Notes: generated by a model from the letters alone, not told the origin. A stretch of 64,000 bases of DNA from Actibacterium sp. 188UL27-1 (GCF_016901225.1 NZ_JAFEUL010000002.1:248001-312000), one strand, 5' to 3'; positions 43,525 to 53,063 are shown, numbered from the stretch's first letter. A program made the numbers and translations.

Positions 43525-44964
43525 ATGTATATTGGGATCGACCTTGGCACGACCGGGGTCAAAGCGCTGTTGGTGGATGACGCTCAACATGTGGTGGCGG
43601 GGGTTGTGGCGCCGTTGGACATGGCGCGGCCCAAGCCTGGTTGGTCGGAGCAGGATCCAGCGGATTGGATTGCCGCGACCGAAGCTGTGTTCGATGGTTT
43701 GGCAGCGCAGGCGGATCTGAGCGGCGTTGCCGGGATTGGCCTTTCGGGTCAGATGCATGGGGCGGTGGTGTTGGATGCCGCAGATGCCGTGTTGCGGCCG
43801 GCAATCCTGTGGAATGACACCCGGGCCCATGCGGAAGCAGCGGCCATGGATTCCGATCCGATCTGGCGTAAGGTTTCGGGCAATATCGTGTTCCCGGGCT
43901 TTACCGCGCCAAAGCTGGCTTGGATGAAGGCCCACGAAGCGGATCTCTTTGACCGGTTGGCGCGGGTTTTGTTGCCGAAGGATTACCTGCGGCTCTGGTT
44001 GACCGGTGAGGCTGTGTCAGAGATGTCAGACGCGGCGGGCACCAGTTGGCTGGATGTCAGCATGCGCGATTGGTCAGAGGATCTGTTGGCTGCGACCGGT
44101 TTGTCGCGGGACGTGATGCCCGGGCTGGTGGAGGGATCGGCGCGATCTGGTGATTTGCGCCGTGATTTGGCGGGCCGGTGGGGCATGGGGCCTGTGGCTG
44201 TGGCAGGCGGGGCCGGCGACAACGCGGCATCCGCCATCGGTGTTGGAGCCGTGTCACTGGGGCAAGGCTTTGTCTCCCTGGGAACGTCCGGAGTGGTTTT
44301 TGCGGCGACCGAGGCATTTCGCCCGGCTCCGGCCACAGCAGTGCACAGCTTTTGCCATGCCTTGCCGGGTGTCTGGCACCAAATGGGGGTGATCCTGTCA
44401 GCCACGGACATGCTGAACTGGTATGCCGGGTTGGTGGGTGCCAAGGCAACGGATCTGACAGCGGAACTGGGCGACCGGGCGAGAGCACCGGGGCGGGCCA
44501 TGGTGCTGCCGTATCTAGGGGGAGAGCGGACACCGCATAATGATGCGAGGGTCCGGGCGGCCATGATCGGGTTGGACCATGCGACTGACCGGTTGGCAGG
44601 GACACGGGCGGTCTTGGAAGGGGTATGCTTTGCCTTGAAGGACAGCCTTGATGCATTGACGGCGACCGGGACGGAGGTGCCGCGACTATTGGCGGTCGGC
44701 GGTGGCAGCATGTCGGATTACTGGTTGGGCGCCTTGGCCACGACCTTGGATTTGCCAATCGACCGCCCCGTCGGAGGCGATTTCGGAGCCGCGTTCGGCG
44801 CTGCCCGGCTGGGTCAGATGGCTGCCACTGGTGCGGGGGCCGAGATCGCGACCGCCCCTGAGATTGCCCGCAGTTTTGACCCTGACCCTAATCTGGGGGC
44901 CGCTTTTGCCGATGCCCATGCCCGCTACGATTCTGCATATACAGCCTTAAAGGATCTTTCATGA
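43525..44964 (+). CDS. xylB: Xylulokinase
   Basis: 479-residue FGGY-family kinase that phosphorylates D-xylulose. It begins [19 protein letters not shown] (Asp6 of the phosphate loop), has the xylulokinase substrate motif GLSGQMHG (72-79) and the catalytic base Asp232 in [20 protein letters not shown] about six bases before ATG 43525 fixes the start. Translationally coupled to xylA by an ATGA overlap. No xylose regulator or transporter is adjacent. Confidence 0.93.
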   Translation: MYIGIDLGTTGVKALLVDDAQHVVAGVVAPLDMARPKPGWSEQDPADWIAATEAVFDGLAAQADLSGVAGIGLSGQMHGAVVLDAADAVLRPAILWNDTRAHAEAAAMDSDPIWRKVSGNIVFPGFTAPKLAWMKAHEADLFDRLARVLLPKDYLRLWLTGEAVSEMSDAAGTSWLDVSMRDWSEDLLAATGLSRDVMPGLVEGSARSGDLRRDLAGRWGMGPVAVAGGAGDNAASAIGVGAVSLGQGFVSLGTSGVVFAATEAFRPAPATAVHSFCHALPGVWHQMGVILSATDMLNWYAGLVGAKATDLTAELGDRARAPGRAMVLPYLGGERTPHNDARVRAAMIGLDHATDRLAGTRAVLEGVCFALKDSLDALTATGTEVPRLLAVGGGSMSDYWLGALATTLDLPIDRPVGGDFGAAFGAARLGQMAATGAGAEIATAPEIARSFDPDPNLGAAFADAHARYDSAYTALKDLS

Positions 44965-46262
44965 GCTATTTCGACGGCATCGCCCCCGCCACATTCCAAG
45001 GGCCGGACAGCACCGACCCGCTGGCCTATCGCCATTATGACCCGGCGGAGGTTGTGATGGGCAAAACCATGGAAGAGCATCTGCGCTTCGCCGTGGCCTG
45101 GTGGCACAGTTTTGCCTGGCCCGGCACCGATCCGTTCGGGGGGCAGACATTTGAACGGCCCTGGTTTGGTGACACGATGGATCTGGCGCGGGCCAAAGCG
45201 GATGCGGCATTCGATCTGTTCGCCATCCTGGGCCAGCCCTATTTCTGCTTCCATGATGCCGATATCCGGCCTGAAGGGGCGAATTTCGCTGAGAATACCC
45301 GCAATCTGGAAGAGATCGTCGACTATATCGCGGCCAAGATGGAGACGGGCGGGCCAAAGCTGCTTTGGGGCACGGCCAACCTGTTTTCCCACCGCCGTTA
45401 CATGTCGGGGGCGGCGACGAACCCCGACCCGGATGTCTTTGCCTTTGCCGCGGCAACGGTGAAGACCTGCTTGGATGCGACGCTGAAACTGGGTGGCGAG
45501 AACTACGTGCTATGGGGTGGGCGCGAGGGCTATGAGACCCTTTTGAACACCGATCTGGGCAAGGAGCGGCAGCAGGCTGGGCGGTTCCTGACCATGGTCG
45601 TGGACTATGCCAAGAAGATCGGGTTTAACGGCACGATCCTGATTGAGCCCAAACCACAGGAACCCTCTAAGCATCAATATGACTATGATGTTGCCACGGT
45701 TTACGGGTTCCTCAAGGAGTTTGGGCTGGAGGGCGAGGTCAAGGTCAATATTGAACAAGGCCATGCTATTTTGGCCGGGCATAGTTTTGAGCATGAATTG
45801 GCGATGGCGGCATCCATGGCGATTTTTGGTTCGATCGATATGAACCGCAATGACTACCAATCGGGTTGGGATACGGATCAGTTTCCCGACAATCCGCGGG
45901 AGGTGGCGCTGGCATATTATGAGGTGATCCGGGCGGGTGGGTTCACGACCGGCGGCACCAACTTCGATGCCAAACTGCGCCGCCAGAGCCTGGATGCCGA
46001 GGACCTGGTCGCGGCCCATATCGGCGCGATGGATGTCTGCGCGCGGGGGTTCAAGGCTGCCGCTGCAATGTGGGAGGACGGAGCGTTGGAACAGGCGCGG
46101 GCTGCGCGATATGTCGGGTGGTCTAGGGGTGATGCTCCAGCGCTGTTGCAGGAAGGAACGTTGGAGACCATCGCCGAATGTGTGCTGCGTGACGATATCA
46201 ATCCGCAGCCCCGATCAGGCCGGCAAGAGAAGTTGGAGAACGTGGTCAGCCAGTTTATCTGA
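44961..46262 (+). CDS. xylA: Xylose isomerase
   Basis: 433-residue class II xylose isomerase converting D-xylose to D-xylulose. The active-site His98 and Asp101 are in [12 protein letters not shown]; metal-ligand stretches [29 protein letters not shown] and [21 protein letters not shown] are all intact. Length is normal for the long class. It forms a two-gene unit with xylB; the PAAR gene begins 89 bases downstream on the same strand. Confidence 0.95.
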   Translation: MSYFDGIAPATFQGPDSTDPLAYRHYDPAEVVMGKTMEEHLRFAVAWWHSFAWPGTDPFGGQTFERPWFGDTMDLARAKADAAFDLFAILGQPYFCFHDADIRPEGANFAENTRNLEEIVDYIAAKMETGGPKLLWGTANLFSHRRYMSGAATNPDPDVFAFAAATVKTCLDATLKLGGENYVLWGGREGYETLLNTDLGKERQQAGRFLTMVVDYAKKIGFNGTILIEPKPQEPSKHQYDYDVATVYGFLKEFGLEGEVKVNIEQGHAILAGHSFEHELAMAASMAIFGSIDMNRNDYQSGWDTDQFPDNPREVALAYYEVIRAGGFTTGGTNFDAKLRRQSLDAEDLVAAHIGAMDVCARGFKAAAAMWEDGALEQARAARYVGWSRGDAPALLQEGTLETIAECVLRDDINPQPRSGRQEKLENVVSQFI

Positions 46263-46351
46263 ACGGCCGCGCTTGCCGGATCGACGCAGGACGGCTACGA
46301 TCCGGGCATTGATTTTGGATGCGTCTCATTATGCGCATAGAAAGGTTTGTC

Positions 46352-46990
46352 ATGTCGATGCCTGCGGCCCGTATTACGGATATGCACATCTGCCCGCTGG
46401 TTCTACCGATCCCGCCATCGCCTATTCCGACACCGCATGTGGGTGGGCCAGTTGTGACCGGTGCGCCGACCGTGTTGACCGGTATGATACCGCAGGCCCG
46501 CGTGACCGATACATGTGTATGTGCGTCTCCCGTGCCCGATGTCATCGTGATGGGATCGCCAACGGTCTTGGTTTGCGGCATGCCTGCTGCGCGGATTGGC
46601 GATATGACGGCCCATGGCGGCACGATTACGACTGGTTTGCCGACGGTACTGATTGGCATGTTCGGGGCAGGTGGCGGCGGTGCAGGCGGTGGACCAGGCT
46701 CAGTTCGGGCGGGGATGGGCGTTGGCGGGAGCGGGTCGGCGGATGGCGCGACGAAGCTGTCGGATACACGTGGCGAACCGGGCGGACCGATGAAAAACCA
46801 TTCAGGCGCGATTTCCACAGGCGAAGCCACTGCACCCGAAGCCCAGGCGCAGCGCGACGCCTTGATCAACGCGGCCAAGGACGGCACACCCTATTGCGAG
46901 GCCTGTGCCCAGGCGGCGGCTGCGATGGCGGCTGCCGATGCCGCATGGGAAGAAGCGCTTGCCGAGGCTGACCAGGCCTCGGACGATTGA
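46352..46990 (+). CDS. PAAR-domain protein (type VI secretion spike tip)
   Basis: 212 residues. The N-terminal 105 residues are a PAAR domain with two copies of the family motif (MPAARITDMHICP and MPAARIGDMTAHGG), forming the metal-bound tip of the VgrG spike. A Gly-rich linker (113-135) leads to a C-terminal tail with an YCEAC motif and a helical acidic end; no toxin domain that I recognise. ATG 46352 has AAAGG upstream. Four bases separate it from a DUF4123 gene, the usual arrangement for effector loading. No other type VI secretion gene is nearby, so the apparatus must be elsewhere. Confidence 0.85.
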   Translation: MSMPAARITDMHICPLVLPIPPSPIPTPHVGGPVVTGAPTVLTGMIPQARVTDTCVCASPVPDVIVMGSPTVLVCGMPAARIGDMTAHGGTITTGLPTVLIGMFGAGGGGAGGGPGSVRAGMGVGGSGSADGATKLSDTRGEPGGPMKNHSGAISTGEATAPEAQAQRDALINAAKDGTPYCEACAQAAAAMAAADAAWEEALAEADQASDD

Positions 46991-46994
46991 GGCG

Positions 46995-47459
46995 ATGCCC
47001 CACTTTGCGCTGATCGATGCCGCCCGCGATCCTAAGATCTATCCGATGCTGCAGGGCGAAAAGCAGGTTCAGAGCCTGTTCGGCGGGCGGATCGACCCGC
47101 ATATGCAGGATGTTGTGCCTTACATTCTGCGGCTCGATCCGGCCTCCCCGTTTCGGCGCGCGCTCGAAGAATATGGCTGGGTGAACCATTGGGGGATCAC
47201 CTGCTATGCGCCGGCCAAGATGGTGAATGTTCGCAGGGAGTTGCGCAAGAACATGCAGGCCCGTCTGCCCGATAGTCAGGTGGCTCTGTTCCGGTTTTAT
47301 GATCCGCGGGTTTGGGTGCCGTTCATCACATCTTCCAGCGGAGCTGAGTTGAACCCCTGGTTCGATCTGATCGAAAGCTATTGGGCACCACATCCCAAAA
47401 CCGGTGCGACGATGAAGTTCACCTGTGAAGACGGGGCGCTGATAGCTCAAGCGGCGTGA
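46995..47459 (+). CDS. DUF4123 protein (type VI effector adaptor)
   Basis: 154 residues with the DUF4123 opening FALIDAARDPKIYPML and the following PYILRLDP, WGITCYAP and FRFYDPRVW stretches. DUF4123 proteins act as chaperones that hold an effector and load it onto VgrG or PAAR. It follows the PAAR gene by four bases. The effector it should serve is expected directly downstream, but there the next genes converge from the other strand, so either the PAAR protein itself is the cargo or the effector gene has been lost. Confidence 0.82.
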   Translation: MPHFALIDAARDPKIYPMLQGEKQVQSLFGGRIDPHMQDVVPYILRLDPASPFRRALEEYGWVNHWGITCYAPAKMVNVRRELRKNMQARLPDSQVALFRFYDPRVWVPFITSSSGAELNPWFDLIESYWAPHPKTGATMKFTCEDGALIAQAA

Positions 47460-47490
47460 TCTGGCGGGCCAGTTTCGACAGGATCTTCCG

Positions 47491-47581
47491 GCCTCCGGCG
47501 GGGATGGTCGAAGACACATGATGAGACGAGACGGGTAAATCGCCCCTCATTTATGTGTTTGAAAATATCCCCGCCGGAGGC
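47491..47581. repeat. Inverted pair of the GCCTCCGGCGGGGAT intergenic repeat
   Basis: GCCTCCGGCGGGGAT (47491-47505) and its exact complement ATCCCCGCCGGAGGC (47567-47581) face each other across 61 bases. The right copy continues on the minus strand as GGGGATATTTTC, the common Rhodobacterales form. The pair fills the gap between the convergent DUF4123 and DUF4387 genes and could fold into a long stem that ends transcription from both sides. Confidence 0.6.
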
Positions 47582-47587
47582 ACTAAT

Positions 47588-47890
47588 CTAAGAAAGCGCG
47601 ATCTCGGCCATGAGCGCCCCGAGGGCAGCACCGTGCATATCTCTGTCAGCAATATGGCCCTGGATCTGTGGCCGGGGGAGACTGAATTTGACGACATTCA
47701 GGCTCGGGATCTCGAAGCGTTTCAAGAGTTGGCGTTCGGTCTGCAAGATCTGGGCGACATGGGCATCGGTCAGTTGCGTGGTCACCTGATCGTACGCTTC
47801 TGATGTGCCGCAGAAGATATCGATGGTCACCCAAAAGGGGCCCGCATTCTTTGAGCGGACCTTTTCGGCGACCTCACCCAGCTTCGGCAT
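47588..47890 (-). CDS. DUF4387 protein
   Basis: 100 residues of the DUF4387 family, identified by VRSKNAGPFWVTIDIFC near 11-27. The family is unstudied but is constantly found with AtuA-type (DUF1446) proteins, as here, where its start overlaps the end of the AtuA gene by 17 bases. Presumed small partner subunit. Last gene of the tctCBA-atuA operon. Confidence 0.82.
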   Translation of the reverse strand: MPKLGEVAEKVRSKNAGPFWVTIDIFCGTSEAYDQVTTQLTDAHVAQILQTERQLLKRFEIPSLNVVKFSLPRPQIQGHIADRDMHGAALGALMAEIALS

Positions 47891-49244
47891 CGGCCATCTC
47901 CAGAACGTTCAACCGGAAGGCGGACATAGGGTCATCCAGTGTCATTACGTGGTGCAGGCAGAATTCGTAGACGGCGCCGCGCGAGATCTCGGCCGGGGAG
48001 AAGGGGAAGGCGAAGGTGGGCACTTCTTCCTCTTCGGTTAGCGGGTGGTGTAGCAGATAGGGGTTGAGCATTTTGGCGATCTCCTCTGCCAAGGCGGCTG
48101 TTGGCGCCGTGACCATGGCAAGGACCCCCAGTTCGATCGGGAGGTGGTCGCGATGTTCCAGTGGGCCCAGGGTGGCGTTGCGACCAATTTGGCGCAGCTC
48201 AATTGTAAAATCATCCGCTGCGATATCGAGCCGGTCCAGCGCCTTGGCGGTGCAGCGGGCAATGATATCGGCGCACCATTGATCGGCTTGGGTCACGTAT
48301 TGCGCATCGCGAATGAGGGTAAGTGCGACGGTTTGGTAGCCCGACAGACGCGCGCCTTCTAGCTTGACGGTATAGGTTTGACTGGGGACCCATCTGGCCC
48401 CTGTCACGCGAACCGCGCCATCGCGGAGTTGGACGTATTCTGCGCCATGCACGTCAAGATGACCGCCGGGTTCGTGAAGGATGAACGGGTCGCTGTTTTC
48501 ATAGAGCATATGGGCAGATACGGTGTGCGGCGTGGCTTTGGCGCCCTCTGCCAGGGGTTGGACGGTGAAGCCGGTATCATCGAAATCCAGTAGGATGACG
48601 CCGGTCTGGGGCCTGGTTGCACAAAGCGCACCGCATTCGCCAATTTTGGCACCATGCCAGGCGGCGCCGGGATGGCAGCCACGCATCAAGGGCAGTGCTG
48701 CGATCAAGGCGGTATCGGTACAGCGCCCGGCAATGATGATATCGGCGCCGGTGTTCAATGCGGCTTGGATCTGCTCCGCTCCGGCCAGGGCCACGATATT
48801 GGTGCAGGCGGCAATGGTTTCAGCGTCCACGACAGGCGCGCCAGCGAGTGGGGTCACCCGTCCGTTTGAGAGGGCCTGTACGATACCCTCTGGCGGTTGG
48901 CCGCTTTTCAGAATGGCGATTTTGGCGGTTTGGCCGAGTTCCGCCAAGATCTCTTTCGTGAGGTCCACCAGCCAATCGACCGCTTGGTCCGCCCCGCAAG
49001 TGCCAGCGGTCCCGATAACCAGGGGGCATCCGGCAGTGGCGCGCGCCGCGATCAAGCCCTGCCATTCGATCTTGGTCGAGGCGCGCGAATACTTTGACAC
49101 CCCGCGTCCCAGATAGGATGGTCCGCTATCGGTAGAGCCGCCGTCGATGGCGATCAGGTCTGGCTGCATGGTAACGCCGCGGGCCAAGGCGCCCTTGTCA
49201 TAGTCCAGACCCAGGGCGCCAGAGGGAACCAGCACCCGAACCAT
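47874..49244 (-). CDS. AtuA-family protein (DUF1446)
   Basis: 456 residues with the family hallmark IAIDGGSTDSGPSYLGRG (32-49) and IIAGRCTDTALIAALP near 189-204. AtuA is required for acyclic terpene utilisation in Pseudomonas, but its reaction is unknown; coupling with DUF4387 and a tripartite tricarboxylate transporter indicates an organic-acid pathway. Its start overlaps the tctA stop by one base. Confidence 0.82.
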   Translation of the reverse strand: MVRVLVPSGALGLDYDKGALARGVTMQPDLIAIDGGSTDSGPSYLGRGVSKYSRASTKIEWQGLIAARATAGCPLVIGTAGTCGADQAVDWLVDLTKEILAELGQTAKIAILKSGQPPEGIVQALSNGRVTPLAGAPVVDAETIAACTNIVALAGAEQIQAALNTGADIIIAGRCTDTALIAALPLMRGCHPGAAWHGAKIGECGALCATRPQTGVILLDFDDTGFTVQPLAEGAKATPHTVSAHMLYENSDPFILHEPGGHLDVHGAEYVQLRDGAVRVTGARWVPSQTYTVKLEGARLSGYQTVALTLIRDAQYVTQADQWCADIIARCTAKALDRLDIAADDFTIELRQIGRNATLGPLEHRDHLPIELGVLAMVTAPTAALAEEIAKMLNPYLLHHPLTEEEEVPTFAFPFSPAEISRGAVYEFCLHHVMTLDDPMSAFRLNVLEMADAEAG

Positions 49245-50749
49245 CAGTCAGACACGCGTTGCGGTTTGGTCAAAGCCTTGCGCAGGAACATCGGCGCGAT
49301 GAACCCGCCGATGGCAGCGATCCACAGACCGCTGGCGATGCCGGAGGAGAAAAGGAACGTCCAGTCACCGGACGACAGGACCATGGCGCGGCGCAAAGCA
49401 TCCTCCATGTGACCGCCCAGCAGGATACCGAGTATGATTGGCACTGTTGGCACATCAAGTTTGCGCAGCACATAGCCCAGCACGCCGAAGCCGATCATCA
49501 AGAGCAGGTCGAAATAGCTGCCCGACAACGAGAATATGCCGACGAATGAGATCATTGTGACCCCCGGCAACAGGATCTGCGGCGGCACTTGCAGGATGCG
49601 CACAAAGACTTTGACCATGGGCACGTTCATCAACAGCAAAACGATATTGGCAATCAGGAGCGACGCGATGAGGCCCCAGACGACCTCTGGCCGGTCGGTG
49701 AACAGCGTTGGGCCAGGCGTGATGTTGAGCGTCATCAGCAGGGCCAGCAAAACGGCCGTGGTGCCGGATCCGGGCACACCTAGGGTCAGCATCGGGACCA
49801 GAGCACCACCTGCCGCGGCGTTGTTGCCAGCCTCCGGGGCCACGACACCCCGGGCGACACCGGTGCCCAATCCACCTTTTTCACCGGCATAGGATTTCTC
49901 TGCCATGTAGGCCATGAAACTGCCCAAGGATGCGCCCGCGCCGGGCAGGACACCTGCGAAAAACCCGATGACAGAACTGCGCAACGCGGTTCCGGTGGTA
50001 TTGACGATATCTTTGACCGGGATCGTGACCTTTTCCAGCTTCACCCCGATTGAAGTGTTCTTGCCGTGGCTTTCGATGAAGAAAAACACCTCGGCCACAG
50101 CGAACAGGCCGACGATGGCCACAAGGAAATCCACCCCATCGGCCAGGTGCAGGTTGCCCCCTGTCAAGCGCGGCATGCCGGATGTGTTGTCGACACCGAT
50201 CATGGCGATGGCGAGGCCGATGCAAGAGGCCACCGCTGCCTTGGCCTGATTGTTCGACGCGATGCCACCGAGGGTGCAGAAGGCCAGAAGGTAGAGCGCG
50301 AAATACTCGGCGGGGCCAAAAAGATAGGCGACTTGCGTCAACCATGGGGCGAGCAACATCAGGCCTATGGTGGCGAGGAACGCGCCGATGAAGGAGGCGA
50401 CGCCGGACAGAACCAATGCGTCGCCGGCGCGGCCTGCCTTGGCCATCGGATAACCGTCGAGCGTGGTCATCAACGCAGGCTCATCGCCGGGGATGTTCAG
50501 CAGGATCGAACTGATCCGTCCGCCATACATCGCGCCATAGTAAACGGACGTCATCAGAACCAGGGCCGAGGTTGCGTCCAATCCGATTGAAAAGGTCAGT
50601 GGGATCAGGATCGCCACGCCATTCGACGGACCAAGACCCGGCAATGCGCCAATGATCGTCCCCAGAAAACAGCCGATCACGGCGAGCATCAGAGTGAACG
50701 GCGATAAGGCGACGGAAAATCCGATGGCGAGGTTGGAAAGAAGTTCCAT
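49244..50749 (-). CDS. tctA: Tripartite tricarboxylate transporter, large membrane subunit
   Basis: 501-residue permease of the TctA family with about 11 membrane helices; GALPGLGPSNGVAILIPLTF (26-45) is the signature and RISSILLNIPGDEPA follows. It couples uptake of an organic acid to the ion gradient with TctB and the periplasmic TctC. I start at ATG 50749 (MELLSNLAIGFS), one base from the tctB stop; the frame extends upstream only as a shadow of tctB. Confidence 0.92.
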   Translation of the reverse strand: MELLSNLAIGFSVALSPFTLMLAVIGCFLGTIIGALPGLGPSNGVAILIPLTFSIGLDATSALVLMTSVYYGAMYGGRISSILLNIPGDEPALMTTLDGYPMAKAGRAGDALVLSGVASFIGAFLATIGLMLLAPWLTQVAYLFGPAEYFALYLLAFCTLGGIASNNQAKAAVASCIGLAIAMIGVDNTSGMPRLTGGNLHLADGVDFLVAIVGLFAVAEVFFFIESHGKNTSIGVKLEKVTIPVKDIVNTTGTALRSSVIGFFAGVLPGAGASLGSFMAYMAEKSYAGEKGGLGTGVARGVVAPEAGNNAAAGGALVPMLTLGVPGSGTTAVLLALLMTLNITPGPTLFTDRPEVVWGLIASLLIANIVLLLMNVPMVKVFVRILQVPPQILLPGVTMISFVGIFSLSGSYFDLLLMIGFGVLGYVLRKLDVPTVPIILGILLGGHMEDALRRAMVLSSGDWTFLFSSGIASGLWIAAIGGFIAPMFLRKALTKPQRVSD

Positions 50750-50750
50750 G

Positions 50751-51197
50751 TCAGCCAAGCAATCCTTTGGGAAAGGGAACAAGGCCCAGATCCAGCGCGT
50801 ATTTGAAGATGAGGAACAGGCCGATAGATAGGCCAATGCCGGTCACCACCGCAAAGATGGGGCGGGGCGAGATCTGATAACTCAGCACACCTGCGGCAAG
50901 TGCGGTGGGCAACAGGAAGCCGAGCGGTTTCAAGGTAAGCGCATAGACGACCAACACCACCACGCTAAACGCCAGCGCGCCCAACGTGCCAAGGGTCGGC
51001 CATGTCGGGTCTGCGTCGGGCTTCCACATCATCACCGCGCCGCAGATGGCCGCAACCACACCGATACCCATGGGAAAGGCGCGAGGGCCGACCGGATCTG
51101 ACAGAAAGCTAGATTGGATCTGGGTGGCGCTCGCAACATACGCGAGCGCCGAGATCAGGACGACCAGACCAAAGATCCGGTCGCTTATTCGGGTCAC
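50751..51197 (-). CDS. tctB: Tripartite tricarboxylate transporter, small membrane subunit
   Basis: 148-residue TctB-family protein with four membrane helices, including AFPMGIGVVAAICGAVMM near 39-56 and a helical pair in the C-terminal half. The variable small subunit of the transporter. It overlaps the end of tctC by four bases and lies one base before tctA. Confidence 0.85.
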   Translation of the reverse strand: MTRISDRIFGLVVLISALAYVASATQIQSSFLSDPVGPRAFPMGIGVVAAICGAVMMWKPDADPTWPTLGTLGALAFSVVVLVVYALTLKPLGFLLPTALAAGVLSYQISPRPIFAVVTGIGLSIGLFLIFKYALDLGLVPFPKGLLG

Positions 51198-52159
51198 TGG
51201 ATGACCCCGATCTCCTTGGACAGGTCGCGGATTTCAGCCACGACACCATCGACATATGACTGGAAATCACCACCAACCTTGGTGAAAGGCGCCAGGCCAT
51301 TGGCCTCCATCGCGGCTTTCCATTCGTCGGAATCGGCGACTTGCTGCAGTTTATCAGCCCACAGGTTGAAGGTGTCGTCGCTGACATCCTTGGGCACGTA
51401 AAGCCCACGCCAGTTTACCGCGACGACGTCAAAACCTTGCTCCTTGGCGGTTGGGATGTCGTCAAATCCCGGCACCCGTTCTTCGGTTAGCGTGGCCAGG
51501 ATGCGGACATCACCGGCTTTTACAAAGCCCACGACCTCCGACATGTCGCCGGTCATCCCTTGGGTAAACCCGCCAACGGTCTGGGTGATGGCATCCGCCC
51601 CGCCATCAACGCCGATATACTTAACCTTAGTGATATCGGTGAAACCGGCCCGCTGCAGGATCATCAGCACTTTCAGATGGTCGAAACCGCCCGTGGCCGA
51701 CCCACCGGCAAATGCGACCGAGCCGGGATCGGCTTTAATCGCCTCAACCATATCTCCCAGGGATTGGAACGGGCTGTCCTTACCAACCACGATCACACCG
51801 GGATCGGCACCGATGGCACCCACAAACCGAACCTGATCCGCCGTCAGCCCGGCATAGGCATTCTGTGCCAGACGGGTCGAGGTTGCAGAGGACGCGGCGA
51901 TGATCAGTTCTTCATCGCTGCTGCGTTCATTGACAACATGGGCATAGGCCAAACCGCCACCGCCGCCGGCCATGTTTGTGACTTGCACAGGTTTTTCGAC
52001 CGCGCCGATATCGTACATTATTTTGCCGATCTGACGGCAGGTGAAATCCCATCCGCCACCCGGATTGGCGGGGGCAATGCATTCGGCGGCAAAGCTGGCA
52101 TTGGCCGTGGCGGTCAACAGGACGCCCGCGGAAAGCGCGCGCAGGAATGTGGTGGGCAT
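51194..52159 (-). CDS. tctC: Tripartite tricarboxylate transporter, substrate-binding protein
   Basis: 321-residue TctC/Bug-type periplasmic binding protein. Signal peptide at 1-24 (MPTTFLRALSAGVLLTATAN, cut after SFAA); NPGGGWDFTCRQIGK (32-46) is the family ligand-loop region. ATG 52159 is fixed by GGGAGGA about 5 bases upstream; the open frame continues further with no binding site. First gene of the operon, with a 180-base divergent region shared with the cytochrome c gene. Confidence 0.9.
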   Translation of the reverse strand: MPTTFLRALSAGVLLTATANASFAAECIAPANPGGGWDFTCRQIGKIMYDIGAVEKPVQVTNMAGGGGGLAYAHVVNERSSDEELIIAASSATSTRLAQNAYAGLTADQVRFVGAIGADPGVIVVGKDSPFQSLGDMVEAIKADPGSVAFAGGSATGGFDHLKVLMILQRAGFTDITKVKYIGVDGGADAITQTVGGFTQGMTGDMSEVVGFVKAGDVRILATLTEERVPGFDDIPTAKEQGFDVVAVNWRGLYVPKDVSDDTFNLWADKLQQVADSDEWKAAMEANGLAPFTKVGGDFQSYVDGVVAEIRDLSKEIGVIQ

Positions 52160-52339
52160 GGTGTCCTCCCAGACAAATGTTGGTGCATGTCCTGTTTTGA
52201 CAAAGGACTTATGCCGATCGACGTTGACACAGGATGAAAGGCGCTGTCCAGAGGGGAACGGCGGCATCCCCTTGATCGATATCAAAGCGTCCTGCAGCGG
52301 TCCGTGGCACATCCAGATGACATCGATATTGGAGGATTC

Positions 52340-52750
52340 ATGCACCATTCGATCCAATTGGTTTTGCTGTCACTGGCGCTTTTCTTCGCCGGTCCAGCCA
52401 CCGCGCAGTCGGGGGACGTTGCCGAGGGCCAGGCCCTGTTTCAAACCTACTGTGCCACCTGCCATGGCAACCAAGCCCGGGGGGACGGCCCCACTGCGGA
52501 AATGATGGTCATTAATCCGCCCGACCTGACGCAGCTTGCGGCGATGCACGATGGCGAATTTCCGGTTCTGTGGGTGGCCCGCCGGATCGATGGGCGCGAC
52601 CTGATCCCATCCCATGGGTTGCCGATGCCAATATTCGGTAGTTTTTTCGAAGGCACCGACGTTCCGATAAAGGTTCCCACAGGTCAGCCCATGATGGTCA
52701 GCCAACCCTTGGCGGATCTGCTGGTCTGGCTCGAAAGCATCCAGGAATAA
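52340..52750 (+). CDS. Small periplasmic c-type cytochrome
   Basis: 136-residue single-heme cytochrome c. Signal peptide at 1-23 (ending GPATAQ), heme-binding CATCH at 38-42, and a probable axial methionine in LPMPIFGSFF. GGAGG seven bases before ATG 52340 sets the start. Electron carrier in the periplasm; partner unknown. It stands alone, divergent from tctC. Confidence 0.88.
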   Translation: MHHSIQLVLLSLALFFAGPATAQSGDVAEGQALFQTYCATCHGNQARGDGPTAEMMVINPPDLTQLAAMHDGEFPVLWVARRIDGRDLIPSHGLPMPIFGSFFEGTDVPIKVPTGQPMMVSQPLADLLVWLESIQE

Positions 52751-52842
52751 CGCCGATTCACGGCTTTTGATTGCAAGTGTGACGGAATGTGACTGCCCCA
52801 TGTCTCACGGCATTCCCGCTCCATCCTTACCTTAGGGTCAGT

Positions 52843-52884
52843 CGCGGATCTTCCGCGGCATACACCGCGCCCCGGATCGGGCGC
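52843..52884 (+). other. Two leader hairpins before the 28-residue membrane protein
   Basis: CGCGGA-TCT-TCCGCG (52843-52857) and GCGCCC-CGGATC-GGGCGC (52867-52884) are perfect 6-bp stems ending 20 bases before the small gene. They may stabilise its mRNA or tune translation. Confidence 0.35.
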
Positions 52885-52903
52885 CAGGAAAGGAGCGCCT
52901 GAC

Positions 52904-52990
52904 ATGGCCCAAGTTATTCTACCGACTGTTGCCGGTTTCGTATCCTTGATGATCCTTTGGGGGATCGTCGCGGGTATGGTGGCGATGTAA
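52904..52990 (+). CDS. 28-residue single-helix membrane protein
   Basis: Very short reading frame: ATG 52904 with AAAGGAG about 9 bases upstream, coding MAQVILPTVAGFVSLMILWG followed by IVAGMVAM and TAA. It is one hydrophobic helix with no charges, as in many stress-related membrane micropeptides. A palindromic hairpin follows the stop. Two leader hairpins precede it. No family recognised, but start signal, composition and flanking structures support expression. Confidence 0.5.
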   Translation: MAQVILPTVAGFVSLMILWGIVAGMVAM

Positions 52991-53001
52991 ATCTATCCGC
53001 G

Positions 53002-53019
53002 ATGCCCGGTACCGGGCAT
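53002..53019. other. Perfect 18-base palindrome ATGCCCGGTACCGGGCAT
   Basis: Symmetrical over all 18 positions, 12 bases after the stop of the 28-residue gene. It can fold as a tight stem at the end of that mRNA, though no T-run follows; alternatively it is a protein-binding palindrome. Confidence 0.4.
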
Positions 53020-53035
53020 GCCGGAAAATCATATG

Positions 53036-53063
53036 AAAAAGCCGGCCATCACGTGGGGCCGGC
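53036..53063 (-). terminator. Intrinsic terminator of the DUF1328 gene
   Basis: Read on the minus strand, GCCGGCC (53063-53057), a 9-base loop, GGCCGGC (53047-53041), then TTTTT (53040-53036). It lies 77 bases after the stop of the DUF1328 gene. Confidence 0.75.
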
